DNA of 64,000 bases from an uncultured Erythrobacter sp. (GTDB lineage Bacteria > Pseudomonadota > Alphaproteobacteria > Sphingomonadales > Sphingomonadaceae), in NCBI GenBank assembly GCA_947488085.1, contig CANKYI010000002.1, forward strand, positions 62,001-126,000, read 5' to 3'. Numbering within the stretch: position 1 is the first letter of the stretch; every line of letters starts with the position of its first letter. Shown here one piece after another: positions 9,159 through 17,905 of the stretch. The position numbers and the translations under genes are program-made. The notes under the pieces were generated by a model. The model was not told the origin of the DNA. It ran no database searches and worked only from the letters and a program-made list of their open reading frames with translations.

Positions 9159-9187
9159 CTTGCCATTCATGGGTGCGATCCTACATT
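9159..9187 (+). promoter_or_regulatory. Candidate ftsH promoter (sigma-70 or RpoH-like)
   Basis: TTGCCA at 9160-9165 and TACATT at 9182-9187 are separated by 16 bp, a plausible sigma-70 pair. The same stretch read as CTTGCC (9159) and CCTACAT (9180) also approaches the heat-shock sigma factor consensus of alphaproteobacteria, which would suit ftsH. It ends 27 bp before the start codon. Prediction only. Confidence 0.4.
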
Positions 9188-9214
9188 GTGGGTGGACGAA
9201 AGGAATCCGAACGC

Positions 9215-11176
9215 ATGAGCGATCAGAACGACCCCAACGAGCAACCTCCCGAAGGGCAGAACCCATGGGTGAAGCAATTGATGATTTGGGGCGGCGTATT
9301 TTTGGCGCTGCTCTTAGTCGTTTCTCTGTTTAGCGGCGGTGGGCAACCGCAGGGCCAGTCAATCGGCTATTCGGAATTCCGTGAGAATATCGCCGCAGGC
9401 AGCGTGCAAAGTGTTGAGCTGGGCGAAGACATTATCACCGGTACCACCACGAATGGCGACCCATTCACGACTGTTCCGGTTGCGGGTGACACGCAGATCA
9501 CCGCATTGCTCGAAGAGAATGGCGTCAAGTTCACAGGGCGCCAGCGTGAAGAGCCTAACGTGCTGCTCTATCTCTTGATCCAATCGCTGCCCTTCATTCT
9601 GATCCTAGGCATCGCGTTCTTCGCATTGCGTCAGGTGCAAAAAGGCGGCGGCGGCGGCGCGATGGGCTTTGGGAAATCCAAGGCTAAGATGCTGACCGAA
9701 CGCCAAGGGCGCGTGACCTTTGACGATGTCGCCGGCATTGATGAGGCGCGCGAGGAATTGGAGGAAATCGTCGAGTTCCTCAAAGACCCTCAGCGATTCT
9801 CGAAACTGGGTGGTCAAATCCCCAAAGGCGCATTGCTGGTCGGTTCGCCCGGTACAGGTAAAACGCTGCTCGCGCGCGCAATTGCGGGCGAAGCAGGCGT
9901 GCCGTTCTTCACCATTTCGGGTTCAGACTTTGTCGAAATGTTTGTCGGCGTCGGTGCAAGCCGTGTGCGCGACATGTTCGAACAAGCGAAGAAAAACGCA
10001 CCATGCATCGTGTTTATTGACGAGATCGATGCGGTTGGCCGTTCGCGCGGGCATGGTCTGGGCAATTCAAATGACGAACGCGAACAGACGCTGAACCAGC
10101 TGCTGGTTGAGATGGACGGCTTTGAGGCGAACGAAGGTATCATCATCATCGCGGCGACCAACCGCCCTGATGTCCTCGATCCCGCGCTGCTGCGTCCGGG
10201 GCGGTTTGACCGTCAGGTCGTCGTGCCGATCCCTGATATTGATGGACGTGAGAAAATTCTTGGCGTGCATATGAAGAAAGTGCCGCTGGCTCCCGATGTG
10301 AACCCACGCACCATTGCGCGTGGTACACCGGGCTTCTCTGGTGCAGATCTTGCCAACCTTGTGAATGAGGCGGCCCTGCTGGCTGCTCGTCGCAACAAGC
10401 GCTTGGTTGCCATGCAAGAGTTCGAAGATGCCAAGGACAAGGTTATGATGGGCGCGGAACGCCGCTCCATGGTTATGACCGATGATGAGAAGAAGATGAC
10501 CGCTTATCACGAGGCAGGCCATGCTCTGGTCAGCCTGAATGAGCCGGCATCAGACCCCATCCACAAGGCAACGATCATCCCGCGCGGCCGTGCGCTGGGC
10601 ATGGTGATGCGCCTTCCGGAGAGGGATAGCTATTCCTATCACCGCGATAAGATGCATGCGAACCTTGCCGTCGCGATGGGTGGCCGTGTGGCAGAAGACA
10701 TCATCTTTGGTCACGACAAAGTCTCCAGCGGCGCATCGAGCGACATCCAATACGCCACCGATCTGGCCCGCAATATGGTCACCAAATGGGGCATGTCGGA
10801 AAAGCTGGGTCCGCTGCAATATGAGCAGAGTCAGGAAGGCTATCTTGGCATGGGCCAAACCGCGCGCACAATGGGCGGCGCAGAGACCAACAAACTGATC
10901 GACGCAGAGATCAAGGATTTGGTTGAAGGTGGACTGAAACGTGCGACCGATATCCTCACGGAGCATGAGGATAAGCTGCATCTCTTGGCTCAAGCCATGC
11001 TCGAATATGAGACGTTGACCGGCGATGAAATCGACCAGTTGATGAAGGACGGTACAATTGACCGCCCTGACCAACCGAGTGGCCCCACGCCGACCAAGCA
11101 AACGCAAGGTTCAGCGATCCCGAAAGCGGGTAAGCGCTTCGGCGGTAAGAGTGGCGAGGCTCCGCAAGGCGCTTAA
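9215..11176 (+). CDS. ftsH: ATP-dependent zinc metalloprotease FtsH
   Basis: 653 residues from the ATG at 9215 (preceded by AAAGGA); an upstream in-frame ATG at 9173 lacks a ribosome site and the family N-terminus begins near MSDQNDPNE. Two membrane helices (about residues 18-38 and 112-132) flank the small periplasmic domain. AAA module: Walker A GSPGTGKT at residue 210, Walker [12 protein letters not shown] and the SRH motif [13 protein letters not shown]. Zinc protease motif HEAGH starts at residue 432. It degrades misfolded membrane proteins and regulatory substrates at the inner membrane. A strong hairpin terminator follows. Confidence 0.98.
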   Translation: MSDQNDPNEQPPEGQNPWVKQLMIWGGVFLALLLVVSLFSGGGQPQGQSIGYSEFRENIAAGSVQSVELGEDIITGTTTNGDPFTTVPVAGDTQITALLEENGVKFTGRQREEPNVLLYLLIQSLPFILILGIAFFALRQVQKGGGGGAMGFGKSKAKMLTERQGRVTFDDVAGIDEAREELEEIVEFLKDPQRFSKLGGQIPKGALLVGSPGTGKTLLARAIAGEAGVPFFTISGSDFVEMFVGVGASRVRDMFEQAKKNAPCIVFIDEIDAVGRSRGHGLGNSNDEREQTLNQLLVEMDGFEANEGIIIIAATNRPDVLDPALLRPGRFDRQVVVPIPDIDGREKILGVHMKKVPLAPDVNPRTIARGTPGFSGADLANLVNEAALLAARRNKRLVAMQEFEDAKDKVMMGAERRSMVMTDDEKKMTAYHEAGHALVSLNEPASDPIHKATIIPRGRALGMVMRLPERDSYSYHRDKMHANLAVAMGGRVAEDIIFGHDKVSSGASSDIQYATDLARNMVTKWGMSEKLGPLQYEQSQEGYLGMGQTARTMGGAETNKLIDAEIKDLVEGGLKRATDILTEHEDKLHLLAQAMLEYETLTGDEIDQLMKDGTIDRPDQPSGPTPTKQTQGSAIPKAGKRFGGKSGEAPQGA

Positions 11177-11196
11177 CGCACTCACGACAGGACAAG

Positions 11197-11233
11197 GAAA
11201 AGGGCGCGTGGGTCATCTCCCCGCGCCCTTTTC
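11197..11233. terminator. Bidirectional rho-independent terminator after ftsH
   Basis: A perfect 12-bp inverted repeat, GAAAAGGGCGCG (11197-11208) and CGCGCCCTTTTC (11222-11233), with a 13-nt loop and T/A runs on both sides. It can stop ftsH on the plus strand and the ParA-like gene on the minus strand. Confidence 0.9.
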
Positions 11234-11256
11234 TTTTGTCGTTCGTGACGATGAAT

Positions 11257-11988
11257 TCAGCTTTTCGCCAACTTCCGTTCAATCGCTGTCCAAAGCTGCG
11301 CAAAGGCGCGCGATGCGACCGAACGGGGCGCAAAGGCACCCACAGGACTGCGCTGCACGGCGCATTGTTCGATAGCTGAGGCGAGCGGTACAATCGGCCA
11401 TTTTGGGTTGGCTACACGTGCCTCACGGTGAAGGTTGCGGCGCATGTCTATCATCGACATTACCGGCAAGATTGGCGGGTGGCCTTTTCCCGAACCGCGC
11501 ACTTCCGCCACAACCATATCCAGCGCGCGCGCCGACAGCGGCGAGGGCGGTAAAGGAACAATCACCAGGTCAGCGGCGCGCATCACCTGAGCGCTCACTT
11601 CGTTGAGCACTGGAGGGCAATCGAAGATGATCCGGTCGTAATCCTTGCCCAATTGCTCAACGAGTTTGGCGAGCCGCTTCTTCTTGCCAATCCGGTCAAA
11701 TTGACGGTCGAGTGTACGGATACTCTCATCGGCGGGCAGCAAATGCAAATTGTCGAAATCGGTTTTCTGGATCAGCTTTTGCGGATCGCGATTTTTGTCA
11801 AAGACGCTTTGCGCAGTGCGTTTCTTCTTGGGGTCGACACCCAACAGAAAGCCTGAACCATTGGATGCATCAAGATCCCATAAAAGCGTCTGACGGCGCG
11901 AAATGCTGGCCGCACACCAAGCCAGATTGACAGCGAATGTGGTTTTCCCGACTCCGCCTTTGACACTGTAGACTGCAATCGATGCCAT
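11257..11988 (-). CDS. ParA/MinD-family ATPase (orphan)
   Basis: 243 residues with a deviant Walker A typical of ParA (YSVKGGVGKTTFAVNLAW, residues 7-24), switch segment IIFDCPP and the LVIVPLPPSP stretch. ParA-type ATPases position DNA, proteins or organelles by nucleotide-dependent gradients. There is no parB or parS-like partner next to it, so this is an orphan copy and its cargo is unknown. It lies downstream of rpoZ on the same strand, but a strong hairpin separates the two, so it is probably transcribed from its own promoter in 11989-12054. Confidence 0.85.
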   Translation of the reverse strand: MASIAVYSVKGGVGKTTFAVNLAWCAASISRRQTLLWDLDASNGSGFLLGVDPKKKRTAQSVFDKNRDPQKLIQKTDFDNLHLLPADESIRTLDRQFDRIGKKKRLAKLVEQLGKDYDRIIFDCPPVLNEVSAQVMRAADLVIVPLPPSPLSARALDMVVAEVRGSGKGHPPILPVMSMIDMRRNLHREARVANPKWPIVPLASAIEQCAVQRSPVGAFAPRSVASRAFAQLWTAIERKLAKS

Positions 11989-12054
11989 GATGTCGCGCCC
12001 CTCTCAGCGCCTCCCAATAATCTTGACACCGCGTCTAGCATAAGCCGCAAATGA

Positions 12055-12081
12055 AAAAGGCCGCCAATTGGGCGGCCTTTT
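12055..12081. terminator. Rho-independent terminator after rpoZ
   Basis: An 11-bp perfect inverted repeat AAAAGGCCGCC / GGCGGCCTTTT with a 5-nt loop. On the minus strand the stem is followed by a T run, so it should end rpoZ transcription. Confidence 0.9.
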
Positions 12082-12118
12082 CAATTCGGGACAGGTTGCC
12101 CCGCGATGTTGCGAAGAA

Positions 12119-12463
12119 TTATCCTTCGTAATCCGCCCCAATCGAAGTCGAACGGGTCGGTGCGCTGGCTGTGATGCGAAGGGCCTCTGCCGACTGGCTC
12201 AGCGAACCGATCTCATCGGCATCATCTTCGTCATCCGGCAGAATCTTCTGAAGGCCGGTGACCAGCGATTCTTTCAATTCCTTTGGCTTGACGGTCTGCT
12301 CAGCAATTTCGCGCAGCGCCACAACCGGGTTTTTGTCCCGATCACGTTCCAAAGTCAGCTCACTGCCTCCAGAGATTTCGCGCGCACGCTGTGCGGCGAG
12401 CAGTACGAGGTCGAACCGGTTCGGAACCTTATCAACGCAATCTTCAACGGTAACGCGTGCCAT
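12119..12463 (-). CDS. rpoZ: DNA-directed RNA polymerase subunit omega
   Basis: 114 residues. The N-terminus [20 protein letters not shown] and the following LAAQRAREI are the conserved omega signature, and the acidic, low-complexity C-terminal tail is usual for alphaproteobacteria. It assists folding and assembly of the beta' subunit of RNA polymerase. A perfect 14-bp palindrome lies directly before the ATG. The gene is divergent from a phospholipase-D-family gene and ends at a strong terminator. Confidence 0.96.
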   Translation of the reverse strand: MARVTVEDCVDKVPNRFDLVLLAAQRAREISGGSELTLERDRDKNPVVALREIAEQTVKPKELKESLVTGLQKILPDDEDDADEIGSLSQSAEALRITASAPTRSTSIGADYEG

Positions 12464-12477
12464 TGTGAGTTCTCACA
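12464..12477 (-). promoter_or_regulatory. Perfect palindrome overlapping the rpoZ ribosome site
   Basis: TGTGAGTTCTCACA is a perfect inverted repeat (6-bp arms, 2-nt centre) that abuts the rpoZ start codon, so it occupies the position of the ribosome binding site. It could be a protein operator or a small RNA hairpin that limits translation. No binding factor is identifiable. Confidence 0.45.
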
Positions 12478-12567
12478 TTCTCTTTGTTCTGAAGGGCGCG
12501 AGCTAAGGAGGCGCGGGCCCAGAGTCAAGGATTTGCAACCAAATGCACTTTCAGCGATTGCAATTGC

Positions 12568-13788
12568 GTGAACAGCAATTTTGATAACTCTGGGCCAGCG
12601 GGCGCATACCACCTGTCCGAACCCTTTGAGGTTGCTGTTCACGATCATAAATTTACATTCTTTCCGCGCGGTCAAGACAGGCTAGACGCCTTGCTTGACC
12701 ATATTGGGTCAGCTCAGGAAAGTTTGCACGCATTCTACTTCCTGTTCGAAGCAGACACCGTTGGCCGTAAAGTGCGCGATGCGTTGATTGCAGCGGCTGA
12801 GCGCGGCGTGGATACCCGCCTCTATATCGATGCCTATGGCAGCGATGCCGACGATCAATTCTTCGAACCGTTAATCGCGGCTGGAGGGTGTTTTAAAAGG
12901 TTTTCAGCGAGTTGGAACGTGCAATATCTCATCCGCAATCATCAAAAGATGGCGATCGCTGATCGGTCGCATGTGATGGGTGGTGGATTCAATATCTCGC
13001 AAGAATATTTCGCGCCGCTTCAGGATGAAGGCTGGTGCGATCTGGGTGTCGCGATCGAAGGGCCAATCGTCGAACGCTTCAATGAATGGTTCGACTGTAT
13101 CGAACAGTGGATCGAATCCGATGGATCGCAGCTCCGCAAAATTCGTGAGTTGGTCCGAGATTGGGAAACAGGTTCCGGGCCGGTTCAATTGATTATGGGC
13201 GGTCCAACAGCCGTATCGAGCGATTGGGCGGTGCGTTTCAAAAAAGATATCGCGCAGTCAAACAATTTGGACCTTGTGACGGCGTATTTCTCCCCTCCGC
13301 GCGCGATGCGAAGGGTGCTGCGCAAAGCTGCCGTTGCAGGCAACCTCCGGATGATCTTAGCGGGCAAATCCGACATGGCTTTGACCGTTATGGCGGCGCG
13401 AGTGCATTACCGACGGCTTCTGAAGGCGGGTGTGGGGTTGTTCGAATATCAACCTTCCAAACTTCATATGAAGCTGTTGGTGATGGACGATATTACATAT
13501 TTTGGGAGCGGCAATCTCGACATGCGATCAGTGCGGCTCAATCTGGAACTGATGGTTCGAATAGAGGACGCGATGCTTGCCTCCAAGATGCGTTCCTTGA
13601 TCGATCAGTTGGAGCATTCTAGCGCGCCGATTGACGCTACTTGGCGCAAAATCCACGCCAGTCCGATAAACCGCATTAAGTGGTTTGTCAGCTCGTTCAT
13701 GCTGCGGTTCGTGGACTACAAGCTTAGCCGTCGGCTTGGCCTTGGCCCACCGGGTCTCAAGTCAGTGCGGCCGCAGCGAAAACGCTGA
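12568..13788 (+). CDS. Phospholipase D family protein, cardiolipin synthase-like
   Basis: 406 residues, GTG start. Two intact HKD motifs are present: HQKMAIAD at residue 125 and HMKLLVMD at residue 300, each followed by the usual Gly-rich GGGFN or GSGNLD. There are no N-terminal membrane helices, so it resembles the ClsB/ClsC-type enzymes rather than ClsA; a hydrophobic/basic C-terminus may bind membranes. Expected reaction is phosphatidyl transfer to make cardiolipin. The ribosome site is weak. It ends 6 bp before the convergent dnaB stop. Confidence 0.88.
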   Translation: MNSNFDNSGPAGAYHLSEPFEVAVHDHKFTFFPRGQDRLDALLDHIGSAQESLHAFYFLFEADTVGRKVRDALIAAAERGVDTRLYIDAYGSDADDQFFEPLIAAGGCFKRFSASWNVQYLIRNHQKMAIADRSHVMGGGFNISQEYFAPLQDEGWCDLGVAIEGPIVERFNEWFDCIEQWIESDGSQLRKIRELVRDWETGSGPVQLIMGGPTAVSSDWAVRFKKDIAQSNNLDLVTAYFSPPRAMRRVLRKAAVAGNLRMILAGKSDMALTVMAARVHYRRLLKAGVGLFEYQPSKLHMKLLVMDDITYFGSGNLDMRSVRLNLELMVRIEDAMLASKMRSLIDQLEHSSAPIDATWRKIHASPINRIKWFVSSFMLRFVDYKLSRRLGLGPPGLKSVRPQRKR

Positions 13789-13794
13789 GCTAGC

Positions 13795-15303
13795 CTACTC
13801 CTCACCCCAGCTCGAATAATCGCGCATATTCGGCGAAGTGAATTTGGTGAACTCGCTTTGGAAGTGCAGCGGGACCATGCCGGTCGAACCATGACGTTGC
13901 TTGGCGATGTTGACCGCCGCCCGGTTTTTCACCTGCTCATATTGCTCCTCCCAGGCGCGGTATTTCTCAACCGCATCAGGTGTGCTGATCTCGGTTGGGA
14001 AGTCGGGACGGGTGGCTTCGAGATAGTAGTCATCGCGATAGACGAACCAGACCATATCCGCATCCTGCTCAATCGAACCGGATTCGCGAAGGTCAGACAG
14101 CATCGGACGCTTATCCTCACGTTGTTCCACCGCACGGCTGAGCTGCGAGAGCGCGATCACCGGAACGCTCAATTCTTTAGCGAGGGTTTTGAGACCCCGG
14201 CTGATTTCCGAAATTTCATTGACGCGGTTGTCATTGGCGCGACCTGAGCCTTGCAGCAATTGCAGATAGTCGACCACGATCAAGCCGATATCATGACGCC
14301 GTTTCAGGCGCCGCGCACGGGTTCGCAATGCCCCAATGGTGAGTGCCGGAGTGTCATCGATGTAGAGCGGCAGTTCGGCAAGGCGTTGGCTGGCAAAAGA
14401 GAGCTGCTGAAATTCCTCGCGCGACATCTTACCGCTGCGCAGCGATTCCGAGCTGATCTCCGCCTGCTCAGCAAGGATACGGGTCGCTAGCTGGTCTGCG
14501 CTCATCTCAAGGCTGAAGAAAGCAGCTGGCGCGCCATAGTTGAAGTCGCCACCGTCACGCTGCCAATCAAGATGCGCTTCGGCGCAGTTAAAGGCGATGT
14601 TGGTGGCGAGCGAGGTTTTACCCATGCCGGGGCGTCCGGCCAGAATGATAAGATCGGATTCGTGCAGGCCAGAGGTCTTTTGGTCGATTGTTGCGAGGCC
14701 CGTCGTCTTACCCGACAGCCCGCCGCCTGAATTCATCGCGGCCTCGACCATCTTTATTGCCGTCAGCGCGGCATCGCGGAATGATGCAGCCTCTTTGCCG
14801 GTCGCAGCGCCCTCTGCCACGCGGAAAAGATCGGCTTCAGCCTGACTGATCCGGTCCATGGGATCGGTCTCTTCGGATGTATCGAGTGCGCCCTCAACCA
14901 ATCCGCGCCCGACGCTGACCAGTTCGCGCAACAGAGCAAGATCATAAATCTGTTGGGCTAACTCGCGCGGGGCAAGCAGGCCTGCACCATTAGCGGTGAG
15001 CTGCGCCAGATATTTGGGTCCACCGAGCTCCTTTAACGCCTCATCCGCCTCAAAATGTGGGCGTAGGGTAACCGGCGATGCGGTCGCGTTCCGCTCAATC
15101 AGAGCAAGGATGCGAGTGAAAATTCGCTCATGCAGCGGCTCAAAGAAATGGTCTGGCCGGATCGGAGTTTGCAATTCCTCCAGCACCCGGTTGTCAATCA
15201 GCACGGCTCCCAAGAACGCCGCCTCCGCCTCGAGGTTTGAGGGCAGCTTGCGTCCGGTGTCATTATCACTGTCGACGAGAGAGAGAGGTGTTGGTTCAGC
15301 CAT
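13795..15303 (-). CDS. dnaB: Replicative DNA helicase DnaB
   Basis: 502 residues from ATG 15303 (MAEPTPLSLVDSD). The open frame runs about 135 codons further upstream, but that part is basic, low-complexity and not DnaB-like. The N-terminal helical domain starts at LPSNLEAEAAFLGAVLIDNR; the RecA-like domain has Walker A AGRPGMGKTSL, Walker B IGLIVVDYLQLL and the DRESG/ALSQLSR region (ALSQLSRAVEQREDKRPMLS). It unwinds DNA at the replication fork as a hexamer. Divergent from the UPF0262 gene. Confidence 0.97.
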   Translation of the reverse strand: MAEPTPLSLVDSDNDTGRKLPSNLEAEAAFLGAVLIDNRVLEELQTPIRPDHFFEPLHERIFTRILALIERNATASPVTLRPHFEADEALKELGGPKYLAQLTANGAGLLAPRELAQQIYDLALLRELVSVGRGLVEGALDTSEETDPMDRISQAEADLFRVAEGAATGKEAASFRDAALTAIKMVEAAMNSGGGLSGKTTGLATIDQKTSGLHESDLIILAGRPGMGKTSLATNIAFNCAEAHLDWQRDGGDFNYGAPAAFFSLEMSADQLATRILAEQAEISSESLRSGKMSREEFQQLSFASQRLAELPLYIDDTPALTIGALRTRARRLKRRHDIGLIVVDYLQLLQGSGRANDNRVNEISEISRGLKTLAKELSVPVIALSQLSRAVEQREDKRPMLSDLRESGSIEQDADMVWFVYRDDYYLEATRPDFPTEISTPDAVEKYRAWEEQYEQVKNRAAVNIAKQRHGSTGMVPLHFQSEFTKFTSPNMRDYSSWGEE

Positions 15304-15463
15304 GCGCGCCTGATGCGCGTGTGACCATGCTTCGCGCAAGCCCTTCGCGGTGAAATAATTCGCTGGCGAACGTCTTGACCTTGTGGATTGCGGGGATTGC
15401 TTAGCGGGATAACACCTAAGTGCTTGAAGTGTGGCCACCCGATCTGCGAAAGGCTGTACCACA

Positions 15464-15982
15464 ATGACCGGCTCGCCACCCGATTCCTCTAACCCGCTCA
15501 CAGGGACGCACCGCATCGGGCACATATCGCTCGATGAGGAGACGATCCTGTGGCGCAACGCGGATGTTGAACAGGAGCGGCGCGTTGCGATCTTCGATTT
15601 GATCGAGGAAAACACTTTCAAACCTGTTCGGAGTGCTGAGCGTGGGGCAAAGGGACCGTATCGTCTAAAGCTTGCCGTGCGCGATGGCCGGTTGGCGATG
15701 GATATTGCCGACAAGGATGAAAGCGAACTCGAATCGCTGCTGATCGGTCTCGCTCGATTTCGCCGCCCGATTCGCGAATATTTTGCGATCTGCGACAGCT
15801 ATTATCAGGCGATCCGCAAAGCCACTCCTGCTGAGATTGAGACAATCGATATGGCCCGGCGTGGTATCCATAACAGTGCGGCCGAATTGCTGGTTGAGCG
15901 GTTGGAGGGTAAGGTTGAAACCGATTTTGCCACTGCTCGGCGACTGTTCACATTGATCTGCGTCTTACATATCAAGGGTTGA
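15464..15982 (+). CDS. UPF0262 family protein
   Basis: 172 residues from ATG 15464 (MTGSPPDSS), chosen because homologous proteins begin near this point; the frame is open 11 codons further upstream. Conserved family stretches are DVEQERRVAIFDLIEEN and AIRKATPAEIETIDMARRGI. This is a small, probably cytoplasmic, alphaproteobacterial protein of unknown function. Its TGA overlaps the start of the GH25-like gene (TTGA), so the two are translationally coupled, and cdd follows with another 4-nt overlap. Confidence 0.9.
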   Translation: MTGSPPDSSNPLTGTHRIGHISLDEETILWRNADVEQERRVAIFDLIEENTFKPVRSAERGAKGPYRLKLAVRDGRLAMDIADKDESELESLLIGLARFRRPIREYFAICDSYYQAIRKATPAEIETIDMARRGIHNSAAELLVERLEGKVETDFATARRLFTLICVLHIKG

Positions 15983-16713
15983 GCGACACAGTGGCAAGAT
16001 CGCGGAAGAGCCGGAAGAAGGGCAGCGGACTGGGTCGGTGGCTGTTTCGCGGGATTGCGCTCATCGTGTTGTTGGCGCTCGGCTTTGCCGCGTGGCTTTG
16101 GTGGGATATGCGCAGTTGGACACCTGACAAGGTGCTTTACCCTGAACAGGGCGTGGTTATCGCAAGCGCGCCAGCTCGGCTAAATTTCACGACTTTACAG
16201 GCGGTTGGCGCGCAGTTTGTCTATCTCGAACTGGGTGCAGAACCGAGCTCTGGCACCAGCAGTTTTGCGGATCGGTATTCGCGGGCGCGTGATGCAGGGC
16301 TCAAGGTGGGTGTGATCCTTAGCTTTGATCCGTGCATTCCCGCTGATCCGCAAAGCGCCTACTTCACGCAGATGGTCCCGCGCGAGGGAGAGCTGCTGTC
16401 CCCAGCCATTGGCCTTGCTCGGATTGCTAACGATTGCGAAACACCGGTCAGCGATGCGTTGGTGGAGAGCGAGTTGTTGACGCTCATCAATCAGGTGGAA
16501 CTCCATGCAGGTAAACCAGTCATTCTGAAGCTTTCGGAAGACTTTGAAAGTCGCCACGGCACGGCGCGCAGCGTAGCGCGTGACCTATGGCTTGAGCGCG
16601 ACCGAGCGCGACCCGATTACGCCGGGCGACCATGGCTGTTGTGGAGCGCGAACAGCCAGCGTGTTACCGAAGCCGCAGAAGAACCAGTCGAATGGGTAGT
16701 GGTGCAACGATGA
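15979..16713 (+). CDS. GH25 lysozyme-fold protein, probably catalytically inactive
   Basis: 244 residues; TTG start at 15979 overlaps the upstream stop, with GTG 15991 as an alternative. A basic N-terminus and one membrane helix (about residues 20-40) place the rest in the periplasm. The remainder follows the GH25 fold (YPEQGV, LQAVGAQFVYLELGAE, ARDAGLKVGVILSFDPC), but the family DVS motif is replaced by VIAS and the DxE motif after the prolines reads IGLA, so both catalytic acid positions appear lost. A structural or peptidoglycan-binding role is more likely than lysozyme activity. In a three-gene operon with UPF0262 and cdd. Confidence 0.7.
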   Translation: MSDTVARSRKSRKKGSGLGRWLFRGIALIVLLALGFAAWLWWDMRSWTPDKVLYPEQGVVIASAPARLNFTTLQAVGAQFVYLELGAEPSSGTSSFADRYSRARDAGLKVGVILSFDPCIPADPQSAYFTQMVPREGELLSPAIGLARIANDCETPVSDALVESELLTLINQVELHAGKPVILKLSEDFESRHGTARSVARDLWLERDRARPDYAGRPWLLWSANSQRVTEAAEEPVEWVVVQR

Positions 16714-17132
16714 TTGAGAATGAAGCCGCATTGATCGAAGCTGCGCGGGGTGCCGCACAGCACGCCTATGCTCCTTATTCTGACTATCAGGTCGGCGCAG
16801 CTTTGCTGTTCGATGATGGTGCAATCATCACCGGAAGCAATGTTGAGAATGCGAGCTACGGGCTGGCGCTTTGTGCGGAAACTGTCGCAGTGGCACGCGC
16901 GATGGGTGAAGGGCGCAGAGGTGGATTGCAGGCCGTGGCCGTAATTGGTCCCGACGGCAAAGGCGACGGCGCACCGATCACACCATGCGGACGCTGCCGC
17001 CAAGTTTTGAACGAGGTGGCGCAACTGGGCCCGAGCGACCCGTTAATCCTATGCGTTGGAAGAGACGAGGTCCGCCGCGTGCGACTGTCAGAATTGCTGC
17101 CGCACGCCTTTGGCCCTGCAAACCTGGCTTAA
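16710..17132 (+). CDS. cdd: Cytidine deaminase
   Basis: 140 residues from ATG 16710, which overlaps the GH25-like stop by 4 nt (ATGA). The zinc/catalytic motifs of the homotetrameric class are intact: CAET (Cys, Glu proton shuttle) and PCGRCRQ. It converts cytidine and deoxycytidine to uridine and deoxyuridine for pyrimidine salvage. The 3' end shares a TTAA with the convergent DUF4197 gene so both stop codons overlap. Confidence 0.95.
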   Translation: MIENEAALIEAARGAAQHAYAPYSDYQVGAALLFDDGAIITGSNVENASYGLALCAETVAVARAMGEGRRGGLQAVAVIGPDGKGDGAPITPCGRCRQVLNEVAQLGPSDPLILCVGRDEVRRVRLSELLPHAFGPANLA

Positions 17133-17833
17133 TTGCCGAGCAAATCGCCCAACGCACCGCCAATATTGCCGACTGGGTTCTGACGGAAGGTGCGTTCTTC
17201 ATTGCCGATATATGAAAAGATTCCATCCAGCCCTTGATCGGTCACTGAGCGGTTGATGCTTTCTCGGTTCAATCCGGCCCTGCGAATAAAGCTGTGTTGC
17301 TCAGCCAAACCGTCAAATTGACTATAGACCCCTGCCTTATCGAGCGCGCTGTCGATCAATGGCTCAAGCCGGGAATGCAACCGGTCGTTTGAAGACTCTC
17401 GCAGATATTGCGTGCCGCCTGTATCCTCGCGGATGATGCCGGGAGCGTCGCTGAAAGAAAGGCCGTCTATCGCTTCGCGGAAAATCGGCTTCGCCTCGCC
17501 CGCCGCCACTCCGGCCGCATCGTTGATGGATCGGGTAAGGCCGCCAAGGATGCCGAGGCGATTACCTGCGCTCATCAGCGATCCAAGCAGCCCGCTGCTG
17601 CGTCCGCCAACGATTGGCAGAGCGATGCGGATGGCTTCATCGTCATAAAACGCACCCGGAGATGCCAGTTTATCGAGTGCATTGTCGCTCGCTTTGCCCA
17701 GAATAGAACCCAGACCCAACGCTCCGCCAAGCCCCTGCGCGCGCAATGTGGTTGGCAAGATGGCGAGCGTGGCGCTTGCACCCAACCCTGCTAGCAGCGT
17801 CCGACGACCTATAATGCGTTGTGATCCGTTCAT
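17129..17833 (-). CDS. DUF4197 domain-containing secreted protein
   Basis: 234 residues. N-terminal twin-Arg-like signal (GRRTLLAGLGASATL, ending around LRAQG) directs it to the periplasm. The mature part matches DUF4197: LGSILGKASDNALDKLASPG, DAPGIIREDTGGTQYLRE, and the C-terminal GLDGIFSYIGNEERTFRQNP. The family has no known activity. It is monocistronic or first in a transcript and convergent with cdd. Confidence 0.9.
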   Translation of the reverse strand: MNGSQRIIGRRTLLAGLGASATLAILPTTLRAQGLGGALGLGSILGKASDNALDKLASPGAFYDDEAIRIALPIVGGRSSGLLGSLMSAGNRLGILGGLTRSINDAAGVAAGEAKPIFREAIDGLSFSDAPGIIREDTGGTQYLRESSNDRLHSRLEPLIDSALDKAGVYSQFDGLAEQHSFIRRAGLNRESINRSVTDQGLDGIFSYIGNEERTFRQNPVGNIGGALGDLLGN

Positions 17834-17905
17834 TTTTCCATCTCCCTCTTAATTAAGACCATAGCACAAAATGTGTGGGAGTGCGGGTAAACTGATGTAA
17901 CCGGG

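Noticed and set aside
15304..15714. 137-codon N-terminal extension of dnaB
   Set aside because: Basic, low-complexity sequence unlike DnaB, and it overlaps the UPF0262 gene; the family start is at 15303.
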